DNA of 64,000 nt, from NCBI GenBank assembly GCA_963713085.1, contig CAVQKQ010000013.1:1-64000 (forward strand), given 5' to 3'. Positions 42,158-51,459 of this stretch are shown here, in pieces. The position numbers were made by a program, and so were the translations under genes. Source of the DNA: PFJX01 sp963713085 (lineage in GTDB: Bacteria > Pseudomonadota > Gammaproteobacteria > Burkholderiales > Thiobacillaceae). The notes under the pieces were generated by a model. It ran no database searches and was not told where the DNA came from. It saw only the letters and a program-made list of their open reading frames with translations. Each line of letters opens with the position of its first letter. The first letter of the stretch is position 1.

Positions 42158-44446
42158 TCACTTGCCCATCCACACGCTGGACAGCCGGCATTCCTCGATC
42201 GGGGCGGGCCTGCCGAACAGGTAACCCTGGTAAAGCTCGCAGCCGAACTGGTACAGCATCGCGCGTTGCGCCTCGGTCTCGACCCCTTCGGCGATCACTT
42301 GCAGGCCCAACGACTCGCTCATGGCGAGTATGGCGCGCACGATGGCGGCATCGTTGGGATCGTGGGTGATGTCGCGGACAAAACTCTGGTCGATCTTGAC
42401 CTGATCCAATGGCAAGCGCTTGAGGTAGGACAGCGACGAATAGCCGGTGCCGAAATCGTCCAGTGAAAAACTGAAGCCGAGCGCCTTGAGCTGCTGCATC
42501 CTGCTGACCACCTCGTCGATCCGGTCCAGCACCACGCTTTCGGTGAGTTCCAGTTTCAGCATGGCCGGCTTGATGCCGGAACGCTTGACCTGGTCCCAGA
42601 CCTGTTCGACGAAATCCGGCTGGTGGAACTGGCGGGCGCTGACGTTGATCGCAAGGCTCAAGGCCCGGGTGCGGGGATTCGCCTCCCATGCCTTCAACTG
42701 CCTGCACGCCGTCTCCAGCACCCATGCGCCGATGGGAAAGATGAGCCCGCTGTCCTCGGCCAGGGGGATGAATTGCACCGGCGGGACCGGCTCGGCGTCG
42801 GCCGGCAGCCAGCGCAACAAGGCCTCGCAGCCGACCCAATTGCCTTGCCAATCCACCTGGGGCTGGTAATACAGCCGCAATTCGTCCTGGCTCAGGCTGC
42901 GGCGCAAGGCGGTCTCCATCACAGTGCGGGAATCGATGGCCGCCTGCATCGCCGGATTGAAGAAGCGAATGGTGTTCCGGCCGGCATTCTTGGCCTGATA
43001 GAGGGCCACGTCGGCCTGCTTGAGGATGATATCCACGTAATGGTCCTTGCCGCGGAACAGGGTCACGCCGATGCTGGCCGTGCTGTGATGGGTAATCCCG
43101 TTGCGCGATACCTCATAGGGCAGGTTGATGGCCTGGCGGACCTTTTCGGCGATCGTCTCCGCCTGCTTGGCGGCCGAGGTTTCTTCGGTTCCCAGGCCCT
43201 CCACCATCACCACATATTCGTCGCCCCCCAGGCGGGAAACCGTGTCCTCCTGGCGCACGTTGGCGATAATCCGCCGCGCCACCTCTATCAACAGGCGATC
43301 GCCGATATCGTGGCCCTGGGTGTCGTTGAGGGCCTTGAAGTTGTCGAGGTCCAGGATCATCAGGCTGCCGAATTGCTGGGTGCGGTGGCTGGCGATCAGC
43401 GCCTGGCCCAGGCGGTCCATCAGCAGGCGGCGGTTGGGCAGGTCGGTCAGCGAGTCGAAATAGGCCAGATTCCGAATCTGGTCTTCCACCTGCTTGCGCT
43501 CGGTGATGTCGACAAAGGTCACCACCGCGCCCTCGATATGGCCGTCGCGATGGATGGGATGCGACCAGTACTCCACCGGAAAGCTGCCGCCGTCGACGCG
43601 CCAATGGACTTCGTCGTCGGCATGGGCCGTCTTGCCCTCCAGGGTCGAGAGGCGCACGTTGCATTCCGACGCCGGGTAGGGCCTGCCGTCCGGATAGGTG
43701 TGGTGGATCGTGGCGTGCATGGACTTGCCGATCAGGTCGGCTTCGTCCCCGTACCCCAGCATGCGGATGCAGGCCGCATTGGCGAACGTGCAGATGCCCT
43801 GGGTATCGACCCCGTAGATCGCCTCGCCGGCGGAATCGAGGACCAGCCGGAGACGGGCCTCTTTCACGCTGAGTTTCTGGAATAGCAGGGCATTGTCGAT
43901 GGCGATGCTGGCCTGGTTCGCGAACAGGGTCAGCACCGCCAGGTCGCGCTGGTTGAATGCGCCGCCGCCCAATTTGCCCATCGCCGACAAGCCGCCGATG
44001 ATGCGGCCGCGGCAAATCAGGGGGACCAGCAGATTGGAAGCCATGCCGGGCTCCCAGCTGGCATTCGCGTTCATATCGTAGCTGAGGCCCTCGCCGAACA
44101 GCAGCGGGCGCTGATGCTTCATTACCCAGCCGCAAGCCCCCTCCTGGATCGAAAAAGGCTGGCCTCGGAGCATCTCGGCATGTTCGCCGCTCGCGGCCAG
44201 GTAGGTAAAGGTCCGCTGGTCCTCGTCGATCATCGGCACGGCGATCGTTTCGGCCTGTACCACCTCGCGGGCCATGTCGGCCACCAGGGCCAGCACATTC
44301 TCGACATCGAGTTCGGATACCAGCCGCTCGCCCAGCTTGAGGAGAATGGGCAATTCCTCATGGCTCAGATTCGGGACATGCTCACTGTCCTCGAGCCAAG
44401 GCTTCAAGGCGAGAAGACTGGTGGGCGAGGTTGCGAACTTTCTCAC
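42158..44446 (-). CDS. GAF-PAS-GGDEF-EAL cyclic-di-GMP turnover protein
   Basis: 762 residues. GAF (about 30-190: VENVLALVADMAREVVQAET ... FANQASIAIDNALLFQKLSV), PAS (about 200-320), GGDEF with RLGGDEYVVMVEG (GGDEY, close to consensus), and EAL with VGCEALLRWLPAD and DDFGTGYSSLSYLKRLPLDQ. EAL catalytic residues look intact, so phosphodiesterase activity is likely; cyclase activity is possible. It follows a DsrE-like gene by 9 bp, so it may be expressed with sulfur-carrier genes. Confidence 0.92.
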   Translation of the reverse strand: MRKFATSPTSLLALKPWLEDSEHVPNLSHEELPILLKLGERLVSELDVENVLALVADMAREVVQAETIAVPMIDEDQRTFTYLAASGEHAEMLRGQPFSIQEGACGWVMKHQRPLLFGEGLSYDMNANASWEPGMASNLLVPLICRGRIIGGLSAMGKLGGGAFNQRDLAVLTLFANQASIAIDNALLFQKLSVKEARLRLVLDSAGEAIYGVDTQGICTFANAACIRMLGYGDEADLIGKSMHATIHHTYPDGRPYPASECNVRLSTLEGKTAHADDEVHWRVDGGSFPVEYWSHPIHRDGHIEGAVVTFVDITERKQVEDQIRNLAYFDSLTDLPNRRLLMDRLGQALIASHRTQQFGSLMILDLDNFKALNDTQGHDIGDRLLIEVARRIIANVRQEDTVSRLGGDEYVVMVEGLGTEETSAAKQAETIAEKVRQAINLPYEVSRNGITHHSTASIGVTLFRGKDHYVDIILKQADVALYQAKNAGRNTIRFFNPAMQAAIDSRTVMETALRRSLSQDELRLYYQPQVDWQGNWVGCEALLRWLPADAEPVPPVQFIPLAEDSGLIFPIGAWVLETACRQLKAWEANPRTRALSLAINVSARQFHQPDFVEQVWDQVKRSGIKPAMLKLELTESVVLDRIDEVVSRMQQLKALGFSFSLDDFGTGYSSLSYLKRLPLDQVKIDQSFVRDITHDPNDAAIVRAILAMSESLGLQVIAEGVETEAQRAMLYQFGCELYQGYLFGRPAPIEECRLSSVWMGK

Positions 44447-44455
44447 GGGCCGGAT

Positions 44456-45031
44456 TCAGAGTACGACGTTGTAATCGGCATCAGCCGTCTCAATGTAATA
44501 GGCGCTGACGCCATTGACCTTGGCCTCGACAACCAGATCGTCAGGCACGGAAAACGCCATGGCATCGACGCAGATCTGGCAGATATTGAAGCGGACGCCC
44601 AGGTCCCGCGCATTGAAGATGAGATCCTCGAGCGGCATCATGCCTTTGCGACGCATGATGTGGCGGACGATCATCGGCCCGAGACCGCCAAAATTCAGCT
44701 GCGACAGCGGCAGGTTGCGGGAGCCCGCGTGATTCAGGCCGCGCACCACGTGCTGTAGCGCGACATCAGTCTCCAACACCCGGCCGACCCCGCCTCTCAG
44801 CCGGCCGAACCACTTGCCGGGCGAAAAACGGGAACGGGGTTTGGTCAGGCAGTTGACGCCGTAGAGCACGAACCACATGCTCATCTCCATACCCATGGCC
44901 TGGAACCCGGCCGCGATTTCGAAGGCGAGGAGCGCCTTGTCCAACTCGCCGCTCACCAGCAGAATGACGCCCTTCTTCCTGGCAAGGGCATGAGTCTCTG
45001 CCTGCGGGGAGGGATCCAGCCGATCCGCCAT
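44456..45031 (-). CDS. DsrE/DsrF-like (DsrE2-type) sulfur-transfer family protein
   Basis: 191 residues. Membrane-near DsrE fold: GVILLVSGELDKALLAFEIA, then MEMSMWFVLYGVNCLTKPRS, FNICQICVDAMAFSVPDDLV. Cysteines in NCLTK and CQICVD are typical acceptor residues of DsrE2/peroxiredoxin-like family members. Start at 45031, 2 bp after tusA. DsrE2-TusA pairs pass sulfane sulfur in sulfur oxidisers. Confidence 0.85.
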   Translation of the reverse strand: MADRLDPSPQAETHALARKKGVILLVSGELDKALLAFEIAAGFQAMGMEMSMWFVLYGVNCLTKPRSRFSPGKWFGRLRGGVGRVLETDVALQHVVRGLNHAGSRNLPLSQLNFGGLGPMIVRHIMRRKGMMPLEDLIFNARDLGVRFNICQICVDAMAFSVPDDLVVEAKVNGVSAYYIETADADYNVVL

Positions 45032-45033
45032 GT

Positions 45034-45273
45034 CTACCCCCCGACCCGGATCACGATGGACACCTGCCGGTTTGCCTCGGGTCGCACCTCGAGCAAGGCA
45101 TGGCCGTTGGCCTGGCAGAAGTCCCGTATCGAGGACTCGAATATGGGGTCGTTGCCGATGATCTCGAGGCGTTGCCCCGGACCGAGTTCCCTGACCTGCT
45201 TGGACAGCATGATCAGCGGCAAGGGGCAACATACGCCGCGTACGTCCAGGTGAATATCGCTATCTGAAACCAT
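45034..45273 (-). CDS. tusA: TusA/SirA-family sulfur carrier
   Basis: 79 residues from M at 45273 (GGAGATATCGGCGG upstream). Active-site Cys in VRGVCCPLPLIMLSKQVREL (Cys-Pro motif), matching TusA; ends VSIVIRVGG. Delivers sulfur to tRNA thiolation or to Dsr-type oxidation; the dsrE-like neighbour supports the latter. Confidence 0.9.
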   Translation of the reverse strand: MVSDSDIHLDVRGVCCPLPLIMLSKQVRELGPGQRLEIIGNDPIFESSIRDFCQANGHALLEVRPEANRQVSIVIRVGG

Positions 45274-45578
45274 CCGCCGATATCTCCGATTTATATATCT
45301 TTCGTCAGGAACGTATAACGGAGTCTCAGGCAATAAATTTAATAATCAACACAACATTCAACCGACCGCCCCTGAAATCGCCTGATCGCAGACGGCCCCA
45401 CCTACTCCGAATCCCCATCATCCCTGCCTGTGAAATTCCGCCTTGCCCTCGCGGCGAGGCCGTCCTAGCCTGAGACACGGGCCCATGTCAGGCGGTCCCG
45501 GCCGGCCCGCGCCGGCCAAGAACGAGGCGCTGGCCGCGCCCGGACCAGGGGCATCATCAACCTATCAAGGAGGCGGAC
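45274..45578. other. Divergent intergenic region between tusA and the DJ-1/PfpI gene
   Basis: About 305 bp. Contains an AT-rich stretch (AATAAATTTAATAATCAACA) on the tusA side and a GC-rich stretch before the DJ-1/PfpI RBS (AAGGAGG). Probably both promoters; no clear box pair or gene identified. Confidence 0.5.
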
Positions 45579-46160
45579 ATGTCGGCGAAAAAGATCTTGA
45601 TGCTGGTGGGCGACTACGTGGAGGACTACGAGGTCATGGTGCCCTTCCAGGCCCTGCTCATGGTCGGGCACACGGTGCACGCGGTGTGCCCCGGCAAGCA
45701 GGCCGGGGATCGGGTGCGCACCGCGGTGCACGATTTCGAGGGGGACCAGACCTACAGTGAGAAGCCAGGCCACAACTTCACACTCAACGCCGGCTTCGAC
45801 CAGGCGCGGGCCGAGGACTACGACGCCCTGGTAATCCCCGGCGGCCGCGCGCCGGAGTACCTGCGCCTGAATCCCGACGTGCTGGCCCTGGTGCGGCACT
45901 TCGCCAGCGCGGACAAACCCATCGCCTCCATCTGCCACGGCGCCCAGATCCTGGCGGCGGCCGGCGTGCTGGAAGGCCGGGGCTGCTCCGCCTACCCGGC
46001 GGTGGGCCCGGAGGTGAGCCGGAGCGGCGGCCGCTACGTGGACATCCCGGTGGACCAGGCCCACGTGGACGGCAAGCTGGTCAGCGCCCCCGCCTGGCCC
46101 GCCCACCCGGATTGGCTGGCCAAGTTCCTGCGGGTTCTGGGCACCCGCATCGAGCCCTGA
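45579..46160 (+). CDS. DJ-1/PfpI-family protein (glutamine amidotransferase-like)
   Basis: 193 residues: KKILMLVGDYVEDYEVMVPF, VIPGGRAPEYLRLN, ASICHGAQILAAAGVLEGRG (nucleophile elbow with Cys in ICHGAQ), YPAVGPEVSRSGG. RBS AAGGAGG 6 bp before the ATG. Members are deglycases, proteases or chaperones; the precise role is unknown. Followed 28 bp later by a small unknown gene. Confidence 0.88.
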   Translation: MSAKKILMLVGDYVEDYEVMVPFQALLMVGHTVHAVCPGKQAGDRVRTAVHDFEGDQTYSEKPGHNFTLNAGFDQARAEDYDALVIPGGRAPEYLRLNPDVLALVRHFASADKPIASICHGAQILAAAGVLEGRGCSAYPAVGPEVSRSGGRYVDIPVDQAHVDGKLVSAPAWPAHPDWLAKFLRVLGTRIEP

Positions 46161-46188
46161 GCGATAGCCGGCCATTTCCAGGCCACCG

Positions 46189-46452
46189 ATGCCCCTGCAG
46201 CCCAAAGACCTGATCTCCGCCATCGACGCCGCCCTGGCGGGGGACTGGGACCGCGCCCACGAGATCGTCCAGCGGGATGAAGCCGATCCTCTTGCCTGCT
46301 GGGTCCACGCCGTGCTGCACAAGATCGAGGGGGATGCCGGAAACAGCCGCTACTGGTATGCCCGCACGGCTCACCGCTATGAGGAAAATGCGGACGCGCA
46401 GGTGGAGTTGCGGGCGATTCGGGGCGAAGTCGAAGGGGCGGGCCGGGGATAG
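46189..46452 (+). CDS. Small conserved-looking hypothetical protein
   Basis: 87 residues: MPLQPKDLISAIDAALAGDW DRAHEIVQRDEADPLACWVH, then IEGDAGNSRYWYARTAHRYE. Two helices resembling a single TPR-like hairpin. Likely co-transcribed with the DJ-1/PfpI gene. Function unknown. Confidence 0.75.
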   Translation: MPLQPKDLISAIDAALAGDWDRAHEIVQRDEADPLACWVHAVLHKIEGDAGNSRYWYARTAHRYEENADAQVELRAIRGEVEGAGRG

Positions 46453-46501
46453 GCGCCGTGGCCGGCCCGACATTCTCTATCGTTGCCGCGTGAAACCAGC
46501 C

Positions 46502-48022
46502 TCAATGGGCGCCGCCGGCCACGGCCGAGCCCTGCCTGGGGGGCTTGGCCAGCCAGACCATCAGCATCAGGGCGACGAAGAAGCAACCGGACAGCCAGAA
46601 CATGTCGTTGGTCGCCAGCATCACCGCCTGATGGTTGACGAACCTTTCCAGCAGGGCCGGTTCCATTGCCGGTGCGACCAGGTTGCCCAGAGCGTCGCCG
46701 ACGGTCGGGTCGAAAGCCGAGAGGTGGGTTGCCAGGATGCTGTGGTGGAACTCCGCGCGCCGGTCCCAAAGGGTGATGCTGAGCGAGGTGCCGAAACTGC
46801 CGGCCAGGATGCGGAAGAAATTCGAAAGGCCGGTGGCGCTGGACATCATCTGCGGGGGGATGCCGGACAGGGTTAGGGCGGTCAGCGGCACGAAGAACGT
46901 GGCCACGCCGAACCCCATCAACAGGCGTGGAATCACAATCTGCTGGAAAGTGACCTCGGTGTTGAAAGTGCTGTTCCAGTACGACACGGCGGCGAACACC
47001 AGGAAACTGAAGCTGGCCCAATAGCGCAGGTCGATCTTGTGCATGTTCTTGCCGACGATGGCCGACAGGAACACCGGCAGGATGCCGATGGGCGCGGCCG
47101 CCATCCCGGCCCAGGTGGCGGTGTAGCCCATGTTGGTCTGCAGCCATAGCGGCAGGATCACCACGTTGCCGAAGAACACCAGGTAGCCGACGCTCAGGAT
47201 CAGCGTGCCGACCAGGAAGTTGCGCTGGCGGAACAGATGGAAGTCCACCACCGGGTGGCGGTCGGTCAGTTCCCAGATCACCAGGACGCTCAGGGCCACC
47301 GCGGACACGACCGCCAGGACGACGATGGTGCCGGATTCGAACCAGTCCAGGTCGTTGCCCTTGTCCAGCAGGATCTGCAGCGCCCCCACACCCAGCACCA
47401 GCAATACCAGCCCCACCTTGTCGATGGGCACGATCTGGGTGGCGCTGGAGCGCTTGCCCAGGATCGTCCAGGTCAGGAATGCCGAGAGCAGGCCCACCGG
47501 CAGGTTGATGTAGAAGATCCATGGCCAGTTGATGTTGTCGGTGATCCAGCCCCCCAGGATCGGCCCCATGATGGGCGCGACGATGACCGTCATGGACCAG
47601 AGCGCCAGGGCCAGCCCCTTTTTCTCCGGTGGATAGTTGTTCAGCAGCAGGCTCTGGGACAGGGGGATCATCGGCCCCGCCACCGCGCCCTGCAGCACCC
47701 GGGCGACGATCAGCATGGGCAGGCTGGGCGCCAGACCGCACAGCCAGGAGGCCAGGGTGAACAGCAGGGTGGAGAGCACGAACAGGCGCACGTCCCCGAA
47801 GCGGCGCGACAGCCAGCCGGTCAGGGGCAGAGCGATGGCGTTGCTGACCGCGAAGGAGGTGATGATCCAGGTGCCCTGGTTCGGGCTCACCGCCAGGTCG
47901 CCGGAAATCGCCGGCAGGGAAACGTTGGCGATGGAGGTGTCCAGTACCTGCATGAAGGTGCCCAGGCTCAGGCCAAGGGTCAGCAGGATCAGGGTGGGAC
48001 CGTGCAGGGGCTTGTGGGTCAT
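46502..48022 (-). CDS. emrB: DHA2-family (EmrB/QacA-type) multidrug efflux MFS transporter
   Basis: 506 residues, 14 predicted helices. Motif A region LSRRFGDVRLFVLST; motif C LGGWITDNINWPWIFYINLP typical of DHA2 exporters; starts TLGLSLGTFMQVLDTSIANV. Works with the EmrA adaptor and the outer-membrane factor encoded upstream. Last gene of the MarR-controlled operon. Confidence 0.93.
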   Translation of the reverse strand: MTHKPLHGPTLILLTLGLSLGTFMQVLDTSIANVSLPAISGDLAVSPNQGTWIITSFAVSNAIALPLTGWLSRRFGDVRLFVLSTLLFTLASWLCGLAPSLPMLIVARVLQGAVAGPMIPLSQSLLLNNYPPEKKGLALALWSMTVIVAPIMGPILGGWITDNINWPWIFYINLPVGLLSAFLTWTILGKRSSATQIVPIDKVGLVLLVLGVGALQILLDKGNDLDWFESGTIVVLAVVSAVALSVLVIWELTDRHPVVDFHLFRQRNFLVGTLILSVGYLVFFGNVVILPLWLQTNMGYTATWAGMAAAPIGILPVFLSAIVGKNMHKIDLRYWASFSFLVFAAVSYWNSTFNTEVTFQQIVIPRLLMGFGVATFFVPLTALTLSGIPPQMMSSATGLSNFFRILAGSFGTSLSITLWDRRAEFHHSILATHLSAFDPTVGDALGNLVAPAMEPALLERFVNHQAVMLATNDMFWLSGCFFVALMLMVWLAKPPRQGSAVAGGAH

Positions 48023-48144
48023 GGTGTTGGGACGTTAACCGGGATGCCCGTGCCGAACCTGCCGGAGGGCGCTTCCATTGCGCCGCCGCGCACGCCTAGC
48101 CCGCCAGCGGGAGAGGGGCCGAAGGCGAGCGCCACGGGCGTCCA

Positions 48145-49296
48145 TCAGCCCTTGCGCAGGGTGTTGGCCTTGAGAATGGCGTGGATCAGGGCATCCGCGC
48201 CCTTGATGTCCTCCACCGACGTTTCATAGCGGGTCGCCGGCAGGTTTTCCGGCTTGCCTTCGGCCCCGGTTTCCACTTCCACTTTCATCGACAGTCCGAC
48301 CCGCAGGGGATGTTTGGCCAGTTCCTTCGGATCCAGCGCGATGCGCACCGGAAGACGCTGGACGATCTTGATCCAGTTGCCGCTGGCGTTCTGCGCCGGC
48401 AGCAGGGAGAACACGCTGCCCGTGCCCGGCGACAGGCCGGCCACCGTGCCGTGGAAGGTGACATCGCCGCCATAGAGATCGGAGACCAGTTGCACGGGCT
48501 GGCCGGCGGTCATGCCGTCCAGCTGGTCTTCCTTGTAGTTGGCCTCCACCCAAAGCTGTGTGGTGGGGACGATGGCCATGAGGGTCGCGCCGGGTGCGAC
48601 CTGCTGGCCGATCTGGACCGAGCGCTTGGCCACCTGGCCATCCTCCGGGGCCCGGATCTCGCAGCGGTTCAGGGCCAGCCAGGCCTCCCGCAGGCGGACC
48701 TCGGCCTGCTTCACAGATGGATGGGTCGCCACCGTGGTGCCCGTCACGCTGGCCTCGGCGGCGGCCAATTGGGCCCGGGCCAGGTCCAGTTCGGACTGGG
48801 CCTTGTCCCGGTCGGCCCTGGCGTGCTCGGCTTCCTCCCTGGAGACGGCGTGGACCGCGACGGCCTGGTCGCGTCGGACCAGGTCGGCCTGGGCCTGTTC
48901 CAGGTTGCGCCGCTTCACCTCCAGGTTGGCGGCCTCCTGGCTACGGACCGCGAAGGTCTGGCTGATATGGCGCACGGTTTCGGCCAGGTCGGCCTCGGCC
49001 TTGTCCAGGGCAAGGCGGGCGTCGATGTCGTCCAGCTTCACCAGGACCTGGCCCCGTTTCACGAAGTCGGTGTCGTCGGCCAGCACCGCCACCACCGTGC
49101 CGCCGACGCGCGGCGTGACCCGGACCAGATTGCCGGCCACATAGGCGTCGTCGGTGCTCTCGTGGCTGCGGCCGTGGAGGTACCAGTGGATGCCCCAGGC
49201 CACCGCCGCCGCCAGGAATATCAGGGCCAAGACGCTGAGCAGGCGCTTGCGTTTGGCCAGATTGGTCTTGGAGGTTTCGGAGGTATCGACGGTCAT
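48145..49296 (-). CDS. emrA: EmrA/HlyD-type membrane-fusion protein
   Basis: 383 residues. One N-terminal membrane helix (RLLSVLALIFLAAAVAWGIH), lipoyl/barrel half (RVTPRVGGTVVAVLADDTDF), long coiled-coil hairpin (about 95-190), and WVEANYKEDQLDGMTAGQPV. Bridges EmrB to the outer-membrane channel. ATG overlaps the preceding gene by 4 bp (ATGA). Confidence 0.93.
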   Translation of the reverse strand: MTVDTSETSKTNLAKRKRLLSVLALIFLAAAVAWGIHWYLHGRSHESTDDAYVAGNLVRVTPRVGGTVVAVLADDTDFVKRGQVLVKLDDIDARLALDKAEADLAETVRHISQTFAVRSQEAANLEVKRRNLEQAQADLVRRDQAVAVHAVSREEAEHARADRDKAQSELDLARAQLAAAEASVTGTTVATHPSVKQAEVRLREAWLALNRCEIRAPEDGQVAKRSVQIGQQVAPGATLMAIVPTTQLWVEANYKEDQLDGMTAGQPVQLVSDLYGGDVTFHGTVAGLSPGTGSVFSLLPAQNASGNWIKIVQRLPVRIALDPKELAKHPLRVGLSMKVEVETGAEGKPENLPATRYETSVEDIKGADALIHAILKANTLRKG

Positions 49297-50747
49297 GGTG
49301 TCGGGTCCTTGTCGGAGGGGGCGCCGCCCAATGCCTGGTACAGCGCCACGCGGGCGCGCAGACTGGCGGCCTGGATCTGGATGTCGTTCATGCGTTGGCC
49401 GAGCACGGCGCTGTCCGCTTCAAAAGCATCGAGCGGGCCGGCCAGTCCGAGCTTCTCCCGCTGGCGCGCCAGGTCGCGGGTCCGTTCGGTTTCCCGCAAC
49501 GCCTGGCGTTGGGCTTGGCCGCGCTGCTCCAGGCTGGTGATCAGGGCATAGGCGTCGGCGGCCTGGCGCGCCGCCTCCAGGATGGCGCGGTTGTAGGCCG
49601 CCACGCTGGCGGCGTAGTCCGCTTCCCGCTTGCCCAGTTTCGCCCTCAGGGTCTGGCCGTTGAGGATCGGCAGGTGCAGGGCCGGCCCCACCGAGGCGGA
49701 CACGCTGCCGGCCTGCAGCAGCTTGCCCAGGTCCAGGGTTTCCAGGCCGACCATCAGACGCAGGTCCAGGTTGGGGTAGAAATCCGCCCTGGCGGCGGTG
49801 CTCAGGTCGGCGGCGGCCTCCACCCGGCCGCGCAGGGCGGCCACGTCGGGACGCCGCGCCAGCCAGTCCAGGGGGAGACCGGCGGGCAGGGGCGGCAGGT
49901 GGGCCTTGAGATCAGCGTCGTTGGCAATCCCGGGCAGGTCGGCGGCGTGGTCCGGGTCGGAACCGATCAGGGCGCTCAAGCGGTAGCGCAGGGAACGGCC
50001 CTGGTACTCCAGACCCCGGACCAAATCCTCGTCCAGGTCCAGTTTCCGGCGAGCGTCGATCAGGGGCTGGGCGGAATCCAGGCCCAGGTCGAAGCGGGCC
50101 TTGAGCAGGTCATGTTCCTTGCGGTGGTCTTGTTCCAAGGCGCGGGCCACCGCCAGGCGCGACGCCGCATCGGCGCCGGCGAAATAGGCGTCGGCCACCG
50201 CCGCAGCCACGGTCAGGCGGACCGCCGCGGCCTCGTCCCGGGCCGCCCGCATCTCGTTGCCGGCGGCCCGCACCAGGGCCCGATTCCTGCCCCACCAGTC
50301 CAGGCTGTAGGAAAGGTTCTCGCTGACATCGGTCTGGGTAAAGGAACTGCCGCCGATGGGGGGTGGAAACAGGCCATTCTTGCTCAGGTGCTCCCTGACC
50401 ACGGAGGCATCGGTTGCATAGTGCACCTGGGCGTCCAGGCGGGCCAGGCGCTCCGCCTGATCCGCCGCGCGCAGACGAGCTTGGGCGGCGGCCAGGTCGG
50501 GCTGGTCCTTAAGGGCGGTTTCCACCAGTCCGTTCAGTTCGGCCAAGCCGAACGACTCCCACCAGCGTTCCGACACGGACGCCGCGCCTCCAAGGCCAGC
50601 GTCTTTGGACAGTCCGGCCAGGGTGTTCCGGGTCTCGGGAACCACCAGGTCGGGCCGGGGCGGCAGGTCGGTCGGCAACCGGGCGCAGGCGGAGAGAACC
50701 ACAGCCAGAGCCAGAGCGGGGATGAGCCCGCACGGCAGGTGGTTCAT
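49293..50747 (-). CDS. NodT/OprM-family outer-membrane efflux lipoprotein
   Basis: 484 residues. Lipoprotein signal with lipobox LSAC (Cys21; MNHLPCGLIPALALAVVLSA then C), two OEP repeats with long coiled-coil helices (PDLAAAQARLRAADQAERLA, DYAASVAAYNRAILEAARQA). Start at 50747 places the lipobox; upstream codons belong to the marR gene. Forms the trimeric outer channel of the pump. Confidence 0.92.
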   Translation of the reverse strand: MNHLPCGLIPALALAVVLSACARLPTDLPPRPDLVVPETRNTLAGLSKDAGLGGAASVSERWWESFGLAELNGLVETALKDQPDLAAAQARLRAADQAERLARLDAQVHYATDASVVREHLSKNGLFPPPIGGSSFTQTDVSENLSYSLDWWGRNRALVRAAGNEMRAARDEAAAVRLTVAAAVADAYFAGADAASRLAVARALEQDHRKEHDLLKARFDLGLDSAQPLIDARRKLDLDEDLVRGLEYQGRSLRYRLSALIGSDPDHAADLPGIANDADLKAHLPPLPAGLPLDWLARRPDVAALRGRVEAAADLSTAARADFYPNLDLRLMVGLETLDLGKLLQAGSVSASVGPALHLPILNGQTLRAKLGKREADYAASVAAYNRAILEAARQAADAYALITSLEQRGQAQRQALRETERTRDLARQREKLGLAGPLDAFEADSAVLGQRMNDIQIQAASLRARVALYQALGGAPSDKDPTP

Positions 50748-51253
50748 GGCTTGGTTTCCGGCCGGGACAGGCCGGCGAGCAATTTGCGCAGCAGCCGGTC
50801 GAATTCGACCACCTCCGCCGGGCTGAAGTCCGACCATTGCTCGCGGATCAGGTCCCAGACCACCGGCAGCACCCTTTCCACCAGGGCGGCGCCGGCATCG
50901 GTCAGTGAGAGTTCCACCCGCCTGCGGTCTTCCGTGCTGGCCTGCCGGGCCACCCAGCCGGCGCCGACCAGTTCGTCAGTCAGCCGGGTGACGTTGGTGC
51001 GCGACGAGATCAGGGCGTCGCTCAGATCGCAGGGGTTGAAGCGGATCCCCTCGCCGCTGTACAGCATGGCCAGGGCGAGAAAGGTGGTGCTGTTGAGGCC
51101 GAAGTCCGCCAGGTGCCGGTTGTAGCGATCGTCCAGTTCCTTGAAGACGAAGAAGAACAGGCGGTTGATCACCACCCGGTCCTTGGGCATTCCGGACAGG
51201 CGCCGGGATATCCGGTCGATACCCAGTTCGAAATAGGAGAAATCGTGTTTCAT
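50744..51253 (-). CDS. emrR: MarR/EmrR-family repressor of the efflux operon
   Basis: 169 residues: winged HTH LNSTTFLALAMLYSGEGIRF NPCDLSDALISSRTNVTRLT, then GWVARQASTEDRRRVELSLT (wing). Start at 51253 (MKHDFSYFELG), 4 bp overlap with the next gene. Two AATAGTAAC direct repeats lie 28 bp upstream and are likely operators. Confidence 0.88.
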   Translation of the reverse strand: MKHDFSYFELGIDRISRRLSGMPKDRVVINRLFFFVFKELDDRYNRHLADFGLNSTTFLALAMLYSGEGIRFNPCDLSDALISSRTNVTRLTDELVGAGWVARQASTEDRRRVELSLTDAGAALVERVLPVVWDLIREQWSDFSPAEVVEFDRLLRKLLAGLSRPETKP

Positions 51254-51280
51254 GCCAACGACTTGAGTAATTGGGCGATA

Positions 51281-51304
51281 AATAGTAACAAAGTAAATAG
51301 TAAC
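51281..51304. promoter_or_regulatory. Direct repeat upstream of emrR
   Basis: AATAGTAAC at 51281-51289 and again at 51296-51304, 15-bp period, in a low-GC stretch just before the start of the repressor gene. On the coding strand they read GTTACTATT. Probably the MarR binding region and promoter. Confidence 0.5.
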
Positions 51305-51459
51305 GAAATGAACTATCTTGCCGCCCAACGCGTATTCAACAAATAGATAGATCTACTCAATATTATTCATTGGAATGATCGTCCTCCCCGGTCTGTAATG
51401 ACGCCACTCCCGGCGCGAATGCGTCGGGCAGACTCTCAACAGACCGAAGGAGAACCATC

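Noticed and set aside
46447..46530. CGTGGCCGGC / GCCGGCCACGG inverted repeat between the 46189 and emrB genes
   Set aside because: Arms are far apart and one lies inside coding sequence; not convincing as terminator.
51350..51390. OxyR binding site upstream of katA
   Set aside because: ATAGATAGATCTACT is only a partial fit to the ATAG...CTAT series and was not scored; kept as weak context only.
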